From positions 114,035-178,034 of the forward strand of contig CAVWXX010000021.1 of the NCBI GenBank assembly GCA_963759155.1: 64,000 bases of DNA, given 5' to 3'. The DNA comes from SZUA-36 sp963759155. GTDB lineage: Bacteria; Pseudomonadota; Gammaproteobacteria; Xanthomonadales; SZUA-36. Under the pieces are notes generated by a model that saw only the letters and a program-made list of their open reading frames with translations, did no database searches and was not told the DNA's origin. Positions 37,245 through 46,709 of this stretch are shown here, piece after piece. The stretch's first letter is position 1; each line of letters opens with the position of its first letter. The position numbers and the translations under genes were made by a program.

Positions 37245-38801
37245 ATGAAAGTCTTACACACCGATTGTCTTGTCATCGGTGCCGGACTGGCAGGCTCTGC
37301 TTATGCCCTGCACGCTGCACGCGCCGGACTCGACGTTCAGTTATTGTCTTTAGGCGGTCCCACCGAGGCAAATAGTGACTGGGCGCAGGGCGGTATCATC
37401 TACGATACATCCGCCCAACCGGACTCCCTCAGCCAGGACATCATGACAGCCAGTGACGGCATGGCCAACCCGGCTGCCATTGAGCAACTGGTCAAAGAAG
37501 GTCCGACTGCAGTCAGTGAGTTGTTGCTGAATGAACTGGACGTCGCATTCGACCGTGAATCGGATGGCGAGCTGGAGTTAACCCGTGAAGGCGGTCACAG
37601 CGAACGACGTATCATTCACGCCAAGGACCTGACAGGACGCGCGATTCTGACCTCGGTTGCCGCCAGTGTTGATGCCAATTCGAACATCACACGGCAAATG
37701 GGCGCGGTTGCCATTGATCTGCTGACACTGTCACATAATACCGACAAGCCCGTCGACCGCTTCGAGCCACTCACTTGCTTCGGCGCCTACGTGCTCGATG
37801 CTGAAAATGGTGAAGCGATGGCCATTGTTGCACGAAAGACCATCCTGGCAACCGGCGGACTGGGGCAGATATTCCAGCATAGCACCAACCGCCAGGGTTC
37901 CGTTGGCCATGGTTACGCGATGGCCTACCGGGTCGGCGCACGCCTGATGGATCTTGAATACGTGCAGTTTCACCCGACCGTATTTTATGCGCCCAACGCA
38001 CCGCACTTCCTCATCACCGAAGCGCTCAGAGGGGAAGGCGCCGTCCTGGTCAATGGCCGTGGTGAAAAATTCATGGATGCAATACATCCACGTGGCTCAC
38101 TGGCGCCAAGGGATATCGTATCGCGCGCCATTCACCAGCAGTTGATCAGCAGCGGCGATGCCTGTGTTTACCTGGACTTATCCGCACTCAAGCCGGATTT
38201 CATCCGCGAGCGTTTCCCGTATATCTACCAACGCTGTAAAGAAAATGGCGTCGACATAACAAGCGAACCGGTACCGGTTGTGCCCGCCGCCCATTATTCC
38301 TGCGGTGGCGTACATACCGATCTGAATGGCCGTACCAACGTCAGGCATTTAAACGCCATCGGCGAAACCGCCTGCACCGGCTTACATGGCGCCAACCGCC
38401 TCGCCAGCACCTCGCTGCTGGAATGTCTGACAAGTGCGAAATTCACCGCAAAAGCTGACGTCAAAGATATCGAGAGCCTGGAGTTTCGTTTACCCCAACC
38501 ACGCCCATGGAAGAGCCCACGGCGTGTCGCCGACCCGACACTTATTCAACAGGATTTAAACCTGGTACGACAGACGATGTGGAATTATGCCGGTATCGTC
38601 CGCTCTGACCGTCGTTTGACCCGGGCGAGACGCATCCTGCTTGAACTGCGTGAAGAAGTGCAGTCTTTCTACAGTGATTGCCACCTGAGCAGCGAACTGA
38701 TCGAGCTCAGAAACGCCGTGCAAACTGCTTTATTGGTTGTGCATGCCGCAAAACTGAACCCTGACAGCCGCGGTTGCCACTACGTGGTCGACGATGATTA
38801 A
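37245..38801 (+). CDS. nadB: L-aspartate oxidase NadB
   Basis: 518 residues. FAD-binding motif VIGAGLAGSAYALHAARAG, the DWAQGGI active-site block, RIIHAKDLTGRAI, LEYVQFHPTVFY, and the substrate-loop HYSCGGVHTDLNG. It oxidises aspartate to iminoaspartate, completing the de novo NAD pathway with nadA and nadC. It starts 6 nt after nadC. Confidence 0.95.
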   Translation: MKVLHTDCLVIGAGLAGSAYALHAARAGLDVQLLSLGGPTEANSDWAQGGIIYDTSAQPDSLSQDIMTASDGMANPAAIEQLVKEGPTAVSELLLNELDVAFDRESDGELELTREGGHSERRIIHAKDLTGRAILTSVAASVDANSNITRQMGAVAIDLLTLSHNTDKPVDRFEPLTCFGAYVLDAENGEAMAIVARKTILATGGLGQIFQHSTNRQGSVGHGYAMAYRVGARLMDLEYVQFHPTVFYAPNAPHFLITEALRGEGAVLVNGRGEKFMDAIHPRGSLAPRDIVSRAIHQQLISSGDACVYLDLSALKPDFIRERFPYIYQRCKENGVDITSEPVPVVPAAHYSCGGVHTDLNGRTNVRHLNAIGETACTGLHGANRLASTSLLECLTSAKFTAKADVKDIESLEFRLPQPRPWKSPRRVADPTLIQQDLNLVRQTMWNYAGIVRSDRRLTRARRILLELREEVQSFYSDCHLSSELIELRNAVQTALLVVHAAKLNPDSRGCHYVVDDD

Positions 38802-38812
38802 ATACACCTGTT

Positions 38813-40243
38813 TCAGGGCCGTGAAACAGCCTTGATTTCAAGAAAATCTTCAAGCCCAAACAAGCCGCCCTCACGACCAAGCCCCGACATTTTATAGCCG
38901 CCAAACGGACTGCCGTAGTCACATTCCGTCCCATTGATGTAGACCTGCCCGGCGCGTAGTTTTTTCACCAGGCGCTCAGCCCTGTCACTGTCACCGGTTT
39001 CAATATAGGCAGCAAGACCATAGGGTGTGTCGTTGGCAATTTGCAGCGCTTCATCTTCGTCATCAAAAGGAATAATGCTCAACACCGGCCCGAAGATCTC
39101 CTCCCGCGCGATACGCATATCATTGCTCACATCACAGAAAATAGTGGGTCTGACATAATAGCCGGTCTCAAATCCATCCGGCTTACCTGCGCCACCCACC
39201 AGCAGGGTCGCACCTTCTTCGATACCCGCATTGATCAGTGTCTGAATTCGCTCAAACTGAAGCACGCTGACAACCGGGCCAATATGACGACCTTCGAGGG
39301 CAGGGTCGCCCACCTGCTGACTTTCACCCGTGGTTTTTGCGATTTCCAGCACCTTGTCATAAATCGGACGTTCCACCAGCATTCGGGTTGGCGCATTACA
39401 CGATTGCCCGGAATTATAGAAACACCCAAACACCCCGCGTTTGACCGCCTTGTCGACATCCGCATCTGCAAACAGGATATTGGGTGATTTACCACCCAAC
39501 TCCAGGGTCACTTTCTTGACGGTATCAGCAGCATCCCTGGTCACTGCAATACCTGCCCGGGTTGAACCGGTAAATGACATCATGTCTACATCGGAATGAC
39601 ATGACAGTGATGCACCCGTCACCGGCCCATCGCCGTTGACCAGGTTGAATACACCCTTCGGCACACCGGCTTCATGGAGAATATCCGCATACAACATCGC
39701 ACTGAGCGGTGTCAGTTCACTCGGCTTGAGCACCACCGTGCAACCCGTCGCCAAAGCAGGTAACACCTTCAGAGCAACCTGGTTAACCGGCCAGTTCCAC
39801 GGCGTGATCAAACCACAAACCCCGACAGGCTCCCGCAGCAAAGTATCACCATTTGCCAATTCCTGACGAAGTTTGAGTTCACCAAGGGCCTGCAGAAAAC
39901 CTTCCAGATGCCCCACCCCCACGGCAGCCTGTGACTTCTTCGACATACTGATCGGCGCGCCAAGCTCCAGGCAGATAAGCTCAGCCATCTCATCATAGCG
40001 TTTCTTATAAACCACCAGAATTCGTTCCAGCAGCTCAACCCTGTCCTGCTTTGAGGTGTTCGAAAATGAGGCAAAGGCACGACGCGCAGCCGCCACCGCC
40101 CGATCTATGTCCTCGGTTGAACCCAGCGAGATGCTGGCAATCACTTCCTCAGTGGCCGGGTTCAGTACCCCCAAATTTTCAGGCTGAAGCGGTTCAACCC
40201 AAGCCCCATCAATATAAAACTTGCGCATATCCTGAACGGTCAC
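38813..40243 (-). CDS. Aldehyde dehydrogenase family protein
   Basis: About 476 residues from GTG 40243, preceded by GGGAG at seven bases; ATG 40228 is possible. NAD(P)-dependent ALDH fold with ITPWNWPVNQVALKVLPAL, the catalytic glutamate in TLELGGKSPNI and the catalytic cysteine in NSGQSCNAPTRMLV. The closing FGGYKMSGLGREGG is typical. The substrate is not inferable. Convergent with nadB (11-nt gap), so not in the nad operon. Confidence 0.9.
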   Translation of the reverse strand: MTVQDMRKFYIDGAWVEPLQPENLGVLNPATEEVIASISLGSTEDIDRAVAAARRAFASFSNTSKQDRVELLERILVVYKKRYDEMAELICLELGAPISMSKKSQAAVGVGHLEGFLQALGELKLRQELANGDTLLREPVGVCGLITPWNWPVNQVALKVLPALATGCTVVLKPSELTPLSAMLYADILHEAGVPKGVFNLVNGDGPVTGASLSCHSDVDMMSFTGSTRAGIAVTRDAADTVKKVTLELGGKSPNILFADADVDKAVKRGVFGCFYNSGQSCNAPTRMLVERPIYDKVLEIAKTTGESQQVGDPALEGRHIGPVVSVLQFERIQTLINAGIEEGATLLVGGAGKPDGFETGYYVRPTIFCDVSNDMRIAREEIFGPVLSIIPFDDEDEALQIANDTPYGLAAYIETGDSDRAERLVKKLRAGQVYINGTECDYGSPFGGYKMSGLGREGGLFGLEDFLEIKAVSRP

Positions 40244-40378
40244 GACACATCTCCCGGGTAGTTGTCTCAAGCTTTATTCTAGCTGGTTGGGAAACGCCTC
40301 GCGATCTTTCTATAGAGACCATAAAATCCGCGCATGGCTAATGGGGAGGCCAGCTTCAGCTTTCGCAAGTGCTATCCG

Positions 40379-40484
40379 GAGGGGGTTGGGTGGTGTTGAC
40401 CGGGACCGTCATCCGTCGGGAACGGATGATCGAGCGACCATGGACGGCCAGAGCGTGTCCCGGTCAACACCACCTAACCCCCTC
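40379..40484. repeat. 106-bp imperfect inverted-repeat element (28-bp arms)
   Basis: Arms 40379-40406 and 40457-40484 pair over 28 bp with one mismatch (G versus A at the ninth to tenth arm base). The interior holds a second 8-bp stem, TCATCCGT/ACGGATGA (40409-40416 and 40422-40429). The core contains GGTGTTGACCGGGAC and its complement. Non-coding, between the aldehyde dehydrogenase and the response regulator; it looks like a MITE or dispersed palindromic element and could also act as a strong hairpin terminator for the minus-strand two-component operon. Confidence 0.85.
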
Positions 40485-40501
40485 TCGCACGTCTTAACGT
40501 T

Positions 40502-40525
40502 CTAAAGCCCTAAAGCCCTAAAGCC
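40502..40525. repeat. Three tandem copies of an 8-bp unit
   Basis: CTAAAGCC is repeated three times in tandem just after the response-regulator stop region. A simple slippage repeat. Confidence 0.8.
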
Positions 40526-40526
40526 T

Positions 40527-41207
40527 TCAGGTAGCCAACCGATAACCAACCCCATAAACAGACTCAATCAGGTCCGAATCCGGTCCCGCATCCGCCAACT
40601 TCCGACGAAGATTCTTAACATGCGTATCAACAGTCCGATCACTCACGATGCGATAATCGTCGTAAATCGAGCTCATCAACTGATCCCGCGAAAACACCCG
40701 CCCCGGCTGAGCCGCCAAACGGCCAAGCAAGGCAAATTCCACCGGCGAAAGTTTCAACTGCCTGTTGTTAATGGTGGCCGTATGACGTTCCTCATCTATC
40801 TGCAAACCGGATACCGGCGCGTTCTTTTCACAAGCACCAAACCGCCGCAATACGGCCTTTACCCTGGCAACAACTTCCCGCGGGCTAAACGGTTTGCAGA
40901 TATAGTCATCCGCGCCCAGTTCCAGCCCCAGCAAACGATCAATCTCCTCCACCAGCGCCGTCACCATGATGACCGGCACCTGGCTTTTCAAGCGGATGGC
41001 CTTGCATACCTCCAGCCCATCCATCCCGGGCAGCATCAGGTCGAGTAGTACCAGGTCGGGCGAAACCTTTTCAAACGCCGCCAGCGCCTCATCACCCCGG
41101 TCTACCCAGTGAGTCTGGTAGCCACCGATCTTTTCCAGGTAATCACGAAGCAGGCTGGCAATTTTCGCCTCGTCTTCAACAATCAGTATGGTAGAAGGAT
41201 TACTCAT
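40527..41207 (-). CDS. OmpR-family response regulator (BaeR/CpxR-like)
   Basis: 226 residues. Receiver domain with phospho-acceptor D56 (LVLLDLMLPGMDG), acidic pair at E11/D12 and K105 (YICKPF), followed by a winged-helix DNA-binding domain (RTVDTHVKNLRRKL near the C terminus). It is transcribed after its partner histidine kinase (13-nt gap). The likely target is the divergent Spy-like gene. Confidence 0.93.
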   Translation of the reverse strand: MSNPSTILIVEDEAKIASLLRDYLEKIGGYQTHWVDRGDEALAAFEKVSPDLVLLDLMLPGMDGLEVCKAIRLKSQVPVIMVTALVEEIDRLLGLELGADDYICKPFSPREVVARVKAVLRRFGACEKNAPVSGLQIDEERHTATINNRQLKLSPVEFALLGRLAAQPGRVFSRDQLMSSIYDDYRIVSDRTVDTHVKNLRRKLADAGPDSDLIESVYGVGYRLAT

Positions 41208-41220
41208 GCCGGGTTAACCA

Positions 41221-42676
41221 TCATGTCAGTGGTAAGGAAGTTGTGATCAGGAGTCCGCCATCCGGGCCTGGCTGAGCGGTAATTTGTCCGCCATGGGCTT
41301 CAACGATGTTACGGCAAATAGCGAGACCCAGGCCGCTACCGCCGGAGTTGCGGTTACGGCTGCCTTCCAGGCGATATAAACGCTCAAACAGACGCTCACA
41401 TTCATCCACGCTCGCGCCTGGTGCGCTATCGCTGATGCTCAGCTGTGCAAACTGTTTGTCCTTGTTGAGCATGATAGAAATTTTACCGCCACTGTCGGTA
41501 TAGCGTACGGCATTATCCAGCAGATTACGCAAGAGTTGACGCAAACGTTGTTCATCACCCTGCAGACTGATGCTTTTTGCCGGACCTGAATAGTTAAGTT
41601 CCAGATGCTTGCTACTAAGCTGAGCCTGGAAAGAATCTGCCGTCATTTGCACCAGCTCATCGAGATCAACTGTCTGCATTTTGTAGGCCAGCGCACCCGA
41701 ATCAGTCAACATCAGGCTGTGCAGGTCATCGACCAGGGCCGAGAGATAATTAACTTCATCACGAACCGAATCCAGATTTTCCCTGTTCAACTCACGCACA
41801 CCATCATTCATGGCTTCCAGTTCCCCGGTGATGATCGCCAGCGGTGTACGCAACTCATGTGCCATGTCCGACATCCAGCGTTTTCGCGCGGTCTCATGCT
41901 CGCTTAAAACGGATGACAGGCGATTGACATCATCGCCGAGCCTGGAAATTTCGTCACTACCCCGGGTAACCAGTTGTGTATCGTAATCACCTGCCGCCAG
42001 GGCCCGGATACCTTCAGCGACCTCGTTAACCGGCCGGCTAAGGTGACGTGCCAGCCACCATGCCAACAGTGCCGCCACCGCCAGGCCCAATGCCAGGCCG
42101 ATGAGCAGGTTATTGCGTAACTGAATTATGAAGGCTTCTTCTGCGGGTAACTCAATGCCCTTGATCATGGCAAAACCCAGCCAGCCAACATTAGCGCCGT
42201 CAACTTTGACGGCCAATAGCTTATCTTTGGAGAGTTCAGGCGGTATCTCGCCAACGACAGGTTTGTGTCCTGCATCCAGAAGAAAAATACGCCGGGGCAG
42301 GCCATTACGTCCAAGTGGTCCTGGCCCACCTCGCTCACCCTGAAAACCCGGCCCCCTGCCACCACCGCGCGGCGGAGGATTGGTTCTTCCCGGTCCAAAC
42401 TCCAGGCGGGCATCGGATTCCTGCAGCAAGGCATTGAACACGAGACTGTAAAAATCACGTGGCCTGCGTGCAAGATCATCCCAGCTGCCATGCTGCGCTG
42501 TACCAGTCAGCCAACCCGGGTACGACACGTTCCACCTGGGTACGTTCCTGTTGCTGCAGAAAATCGACAAACCCACGGCCAATACTGGCGCGTGTGACCA
42601 GCGTGATCAGCACGAGCACCAATGCCGCGCATGCGAACATAGCGATAAGCAGCTTGTGGATGAGTTTCAGTTTCAT
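41221..42676 (-). CDS. BaeS/CpxA-like sensor histidine kinase, one frameshift
   Basis: The true N terminus is ATG 42676 (MKLKLIHKLLIAMF, GGGGA upstream), giving a first membrane helix and a periplasmic segment. The frame breaks near 42495-42505: LADWYSA in one frame continues as QHGSWDDLARRP in the next. One base change restores about 485 residues. The rest contains a second membrane helix (about 41990-42130), a HAMP domain (HLSRPVNEVAEGIRALAAGD), the phospho-acceptor histidine (MAHELRTPLAII) and an ATPase domain (DNAVRYTD, GSGLGLAICRNIVEAHGG). The periplasmic domain includes a Gly/Arg/Pro-rich loop (near 42340-42390). Likely senses envelope damage. Confidence 0.85.
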
Positions 42677-42860
42677 CAGTTTATCCCCGGTACAGCTATA
42701 TCCTGCACCAGCCTTTTTATCCGGACAACCACTTCGGTGCAATCTCCTTATTTTCTTCAAATTTGATCCCAATTCGAAGACTAATGTGGAGGCTGTCAAG
42801 AAGAGCCGGAGACGAAATTTATTTTCCGGGAATTTAGATAAAGGAAACAAGGAAACCATC

Positions 42861-43295
42861 ATGAAAAAGACACTATTAATTGCTCTCTTACTCTCACTCA
42901 GTGCAAGTATGGCCATGGCCCAGCAACAGTTTGGCCCCGAGTCAGGTCCAGGCGGAAAAAACCGGCAGGGTAATTACCAGGCTGGCAACCCCGGCAGCCC
43001 CGCTGAACGCTTGACCGAACGTCTTGGACTCGACGAGGCACAGGCCGCAGAAGTGGCGCTTATTTTTGAAGAAGCCCAGCAATTGCGTAATGAAGAAAGG
43101 GAAAGAAGCCGCGTGGTATTCGACGAAATCCGTGAAGCCACCCATGCCCGTGTTCTGGAACAACTCACTCCTGAACAGCAAACGATGTTTGAACAGCAAC
43201 GGCGCGATCGTGAGCAACTGAAACAGGCTCTGGATGACGTTCGTGGTTATGACGGTTTTGGCGCCCGCCAGGGTCGGCGGAGTTGCGACGGCTAA
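42861..43295 (+). CDS. Spy/CpxP-like periplasmic protein
   Basis: 144 residues from ATG 42861, with AAGGAAA upstream. Signal peptide (MKKTLLIALLLSLSASMAMA) then a helical, charge-rich domain with LTERLGLDEAQAAEVALIFE and LTPEQQTMFEQQRRD, the LTxxQ-type repeats of the Spy/CpxP chaperone family. Divergent from the two-component genes (184-bp gap), so it probably belongs to their regulon and buffers misfolded envelope proteins or feeds back on the kinase. Confidence 0.8.
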   Translation: MKKTLLIALLLSLSASMAMAQQQFGPESGPGGKNRQGNYQAGNPGSPAERLTERLGLDEAQAAEVALIFEEAQQLRNEERERSRVVFDEIREATHARVLEQLTPEQQTMFEQQRRDREQLKQALDDVRGYDGFGARQGRRSCDG

Positions 43296-43317
43296 TACCT
43301 GAGTTAAGCGTTTTATC

Positions 43318-43365
43318 CCCCGGTCCGGGAGCAGTAATGCAAGCCCCAGTAGACCCGGACCGGGG
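43318..43365 (+). other. Strong 12-bp hairpin after the Spy-like gene
   Basis: CCCCGGTCCGGG (43318-43329) pairs perfectly with CCCGGACCGGGG (43354-43365) across a 24-nt loop. No U run follows directly. Confidence 0.6.
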
Positions 43366-43370
43366 ACACT

Positions 43371-43395
43371 AATCCCGCTAATGGCGGGATTTTTC
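43371..43395 (+). terminator. Rho-independent terminator
   Basis: Stem AATCCCGC/GCGGGATT with loop TAATG followed by TTTTC. Ends the Spy-like transcript; the opposite strand carries a partial T run and could serve the Kef gene ending at 43444. Confidence 0.85.
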
Positions 43396-43443
43396 TATTC
43401 CCCGGCCTTATTCAGACATTCCTTATATTCCTTCGCTTGAGCG

Positions 43444-45108
43444 CTAATAAAAGTTTTTGCGATACCGCTCAATGGCATTGTCATCTTCCTCCGCGTCGAC
43501 ACTGAACTTTGACAAGGCTGACTGGGCAAGGGCAACGCTCGCTTCCAGGTTTTCTGAAACAACAAAACGGGCACCTTGTATCTGAAGACTTTTGCAGTTC
43601 TCCATGTTATGTCCGCGGGCAAGAATATCCAATGTTGGATACATGCGGTGCAGGCAGGCAACGATCTCTTCTGTCGCTTTAAAGTCATCGACGGTAACGA
43701 TGACCAGTTCAGACTCACCCACATCCAGACTCCTGAGAAGATTGGCTTTTCTCGCGTCCCCGTAGAAAACCCTGCGCCCTGCATCACGTTCCCGTTTGAC
43801 CAGGCCTGCATTGAGATCGATGGCGACATACTCAACACCGCGCAATTCCAGTATTTCCCCAACCTGACGCCCAACGCGCCCGAATCCAAGTATCACGACG
43901 GGCCTTGATGATCTCGGTGTTTCTTCAGCCGGCGTCTCTTCAGGCGCGTGCCTGGCCGAGGTGGCCAGCCGGTAGGCCAACTTGGCAAGTGGCGGTGTGG
44001 CAAGCATACTGAGCACAACCACCACCAGTAACTGTTGAAACAGACCATCACTTAGCAAGGCCGCGTTATGCGCCACCGCAAAAAGAACCAGTGCAAATTC
44101 ACCACTTTGAGCAAGTAAAAGAGAAACTGCCCATGCCAGCCCGCTCCGAAGCTTGAACGTTTTAGCCATCAACCATAGCAGGACAGCCTTGGATAGCATG
44201 AGCAGTAGAACCAACCCGATAAAAAACCAGGGATCTGCAATCACCAGTCCCAACTCGAGAGACATACCCATCGACATAAAAAACAAACCAATCAGCAGGC
44301 CCCTGAAAGGCTGAATCTCGGCTGTCACCTGGTGGCGAAACTCCGAGTCAGCCACCAACAAGCCCGCCACAAACGCACCCATGGCCATGGAAAGACCGAT
44401 TTGCGCCATCAAAACTGCCGTACCCAGGACCAGCAATACCGCCGAGGCAGTGAATATTTCGGGTGAGCCCAGGCGGGCTATGCGATGTAGGACGGGATGC
44501 AGCAGGTAGCGCCCGCCGAGAATAATTAAAGTGAGAATTACCAGCGCTTCGATCAATGCCAGACCGATGTCCTTCTCGATGGTAAAGGGCGTCACCACCA
44601 ATAGCGATGCAAGGGCGAGAAGAGGTACAACCGCCAAATCCTGGAATAGCAGTACTGCGATAGATGTTCGACCATAACTCGATGTCAGAGAATTTTGTTC
44701 GGTTAATAGCTGCAGAACAAATGCTGTCGAAGACAATGCCAACGCAGGCCCAATTAATATGGCAGACCGGATATCAACACCAAACACATAGTGAACGAAA
44801 GCCGTTATCAATGCGCCTGTTACGATCACCTGTAATGCACCCAGGCCAAAAACCATCCGACGCATTAGCCACAGCCGTGATGGCTTGAGTTCAATACCGA
44901 TGACAAACAGGAGTAACACGACACCCAGTTCTGCCAGGTGACCAATCTCAGCCTGGTTGTCGATAAGACCCAGTAATGAAGGCCCGACAACAACTCCTGC
45001 AATCAGAAAACCAGGTACGATTCCGAGCCTGACGAACCGGGATATCGGTACCATAATGACGGCCGCCGTCAAAAGGATAATTACGTCAGTAAGATAATCG
45101 AGACTCAT
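43444..45108 (-). CDS. Kef-type cation/proton antiporter with TrkA-N domain
   Basis: 554 residues from ATG 45108 (MSLDYLTDVIILL); an in-frame GTG at 45135 exists, and neither start has a strong ribosome-binding site. Residues 1-380 form about twelve transmembrane helices of the CPA2 family (ELGVVLLLFVIGIELKPSRLW; GPALALSSTAFVLQLLTE). From about residue 405 follows an NAD-binding RCK/TrkA-N domain (VVILGFGRVGRQVGEILELRG). Like KefB/KefC it would be a ligand-gated potassium or cation exporter; no KefF/KefG partner is adjacent. Confidence 0.9.
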   Translation of the reverse strand: MSLDYLTDVIILLTAAVIMVPISRFVRLGIVPGFLIAGVVVGPSLLGLIDNQAEIGHLAELGVVLLLFVIGIELKPSRLWLMRRMVFGLGALQVIVTGALITAFVHYVFGVDIRSAILIGPALALSSTAFVLQLLTEQNSLTSSYGRTSIAVLLFQDLAVVPLLALASLLVVTPFTIEKDIGLALIEALVILTLIILGGRYLLHPVLHRIARLGSPEIFTASAVLLVLGTAVLMAQIGLSMAMGAFVAGLLVADSEFRHQVTAEIQPFRGLLIGLFFMSMGMSLELGLVIADPWFFIGLVLLLMLSKAVLLWLMAKTFKLRSGLAWAVSLLLAQSGEFALVLFAVAHNAALLSDGLFQQLLVVVVLSMLATPPLAKLAYRLATSARHAPEETPAEETPRSSRPVVILGFGRVGRQVGEILELRGVEYVAIDLNAGLVKRERDAGRRVFYGDARKANLLRSLDVGESELVIVTVDDFKATEEIVACLHRMYPTLDILARGHNMENCKSLQIQGARFVVSENLEASVALAQSALSKFSVDAEEDDNAIERYRKNFY

Positions 45109-45197
45109 GCGGAGAATGACGCGGCATTCAACCACATATGGGGCGCAATACTCGCGGAACCCGGTGAACGATTCCTATCGCTGCTCATGATTGTTGG

Positions 45198-45272
45198 TCA
45201 ACTCCAGCCTATTCCTGCGACAAAGGCGAAAATAATTCCAAGTATAAAAAGTATCTGTCCGAGTTGCTGCAT
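45198..45272 (-). CDS. Possible 24-residue membrane peptide
   Basis: ATG 45272 is preceded by GGAG at eight bases and encodes a single hydrophobic helix (LGQILFILGIIFAFVAGIGW) with stop at 45198. It lies in the 5' region of the Kef gene on the same strand. It may be a small membrane protein or a leader peptide; no homology is claimed. Confidence 0.35.
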   Translation of the reverse strand: MQQLGQILFILGIIFAFVAGIGWS

Positions 45273-45382
45273 GGGTGTATTCTCCATATTGACACTAATC
45301 AAATTGGAAACTTATCATAGCATTAAATACGACATTATTGTCTGGTTAAAACTGTCGCGATAATGATGTCTTTGTAGGAAAT

Positions 45383-45694
45383 ATGGACACTATCAACCAC
45401 AAAACTGAAACCTGGACTTTTTTCAGCAATCACGCACATGTTCTTGTCTGCCTTGCACAGACACCACAGCCAACTATGCGGCAAATGGCCCATCAGGTTG
45501 GAATCACTGAGCGTGCGGTGCAGAGAATTTTGGCCAAGCTCGTCGCGGCTGGAGTCATCAGTGTTGAAAAAATAGGGCGGCGCAATAGTTATATAATTGA
45601 TCTGGATCAGCAACTGCGACACCCATTGGAATCTCACAAAACAATTGGGGAGTTTATAAAACTGATTGTCAACGAATACCAGGTCGATGAATAA
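45383..45694 (+). CDS. Winged-helix (MarR-like) transcriptional regulator
   Basis: 103 residues. A single wHTH domain with TMRQMAHQVGITERAVQRIL as the helix-turn-helix and a wing (GVISVEKIGRRNSYIID). No effector domain is visible. It lies 65 nt upstream of the UspA gene in the same direction and divergent from the Kef gene, either of which could be its target. Confidence 0.82.
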   Translation: MDTINHKTETWTFFSNHAHVLVCLAQTPQPTMRQMAHQVGITERAVQRILAKLVAAGVISVEKIGRRNSYIIDLDQQLRHPLESHKTIGEFIKLIVNEYQVDE

Positions 45695-45759
45695 ACCATA
45701 CCAGGCATGATTCATCGATCTACCCACCATGAAACCACTTATGGTCACGGAGGATTGTT

Positions 45760-46206
45760 ATGAGTATTTATAATCGAATTCTGGTTGCCACGGACTTTAG
45801 CGACATTAACCTGTCAGCAGCCAAGCGTGCTGTACGACTGGCAAAGCTGGATAACTGTGAGCTTGTAATCTTGCACGTGATTGAACATTTTCCGATGGGC
45901 GACGCCCCCCTTGCCTCGGTATTTCAAAGCAGCTCCCAGGCTCAGGACGCCATGACCCGGCATGTGCGTACCAGGTTGGATGAACTGAAAAGCAAACTGG
46001 ATTATGAGCAAATAAAGACTGAACTCAGAATCTCCTCAAAATCTGCGAGGAGTGAGATTCTTAGCTTCGCAGAAGCTCATGATGTTGACCTGATTGTCGT
46101 CGCCCCACATGGTCAAGGCATTATTGGATCACTCGGCTCAACTGCCACCGGTATAATCAATAATGCAGCATGCGATGTACTGGCCGTGCGTGATAGCGAA
46201 GCATGA
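45760..46206 (+). CDS. Universal stress protein (UspA family)
   Basis: 148 residues, single Usp domain. N-terminal YNRILVATDFSDINLSAAKRA and a C-terminal GxGxxGSLGSTATGIIN-type nucleotide-binding loop ending CDVLAVR. It has a GGAGG ribosome-binding site and overlaps the next gene by 4 nt (ATGA). Confidence 0.92.
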   Translation: MSIYNRILVATDFSDINLSAAKRAVRLAKLDNCELVILHVIEHFPMGDAPLASVFQSSSQAQDAMTRHVRTRLDELKSKLDYEQIKTELRISSKSARSEILSFAEAHDVDLIVVAPHGQGIIGSLGSTATGIINNAACDVLAVRDSEA

Positions 46207-46709
46207 ATCCACTATCACGCCCCTTCGAAAATATATTGATAACGACAGTCGATGATGGGCCGTTTTTTGTAGACGAGCTATTCCTGAGAAAATTTGCACA
46301 CCCGGCACCCGATCATGGCATTTCAGTCATTTGCTTTTATCGAAATAGCGAAAATTATTTTCTTCCGGTTTGCTATACGAATTTCCTACCCTACGAGGGA
46401 GTGATGCTTGCGGGTGGCGGGATGACCGATGGCCGGGCATTTGAACAAATGCCAGCTCATCTTTCCGAGAAAATCAGAGCATCAGGCGGTGTTTTTTTTC
46501 ATTTACTCAGATTTGCCTTTGATCGGTTTAAAGATCAATGTGAAGCGTACTTCGGACATGTTGGAGACCCACGATCTTATGAGGTCGTTATACCCGCGGG
46601 ATTTGAGCAAACAAAGCATCAGCACTTACTGGCTAATTTTCACAAACCACTGACGACCGAAAGGAAAGATTATTTAATCGAGAAGATTCACGGTATTGGG
46701 CCGTTTTAG
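46203..46709 (+). CDS. Protein of unknown function coupled to UspA (168 aa)
   Basis: 168 residues, apparently soluble, no signal peptide. Recognisable features are few: a start ENILITTVDDGPFFVDELFL, a LAGGGMTDGRAFEQMP loop and a basic C terminus. The ATGA overlap with the Usp gene implies coupled translation. I do not recognise the family. Convergent with the deacetylase gene (4-nt overlap of ends). Confidence 0.7.
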   Translation: MNPLSRPFENILITTVDDGPFFVDELFLRKFAHPAPDHGISVICFYRNSENYFLPVCYTNFLPYEGVMLAGGGMTDGRAFEQMPAHLSEKIRASGGVFFHLLRFAFDRFKDQCEAYFGHVGDPRSYEVVIPAGFEQTKHQHLLANFHKPLTTERKDYLIEKIHGIGPF

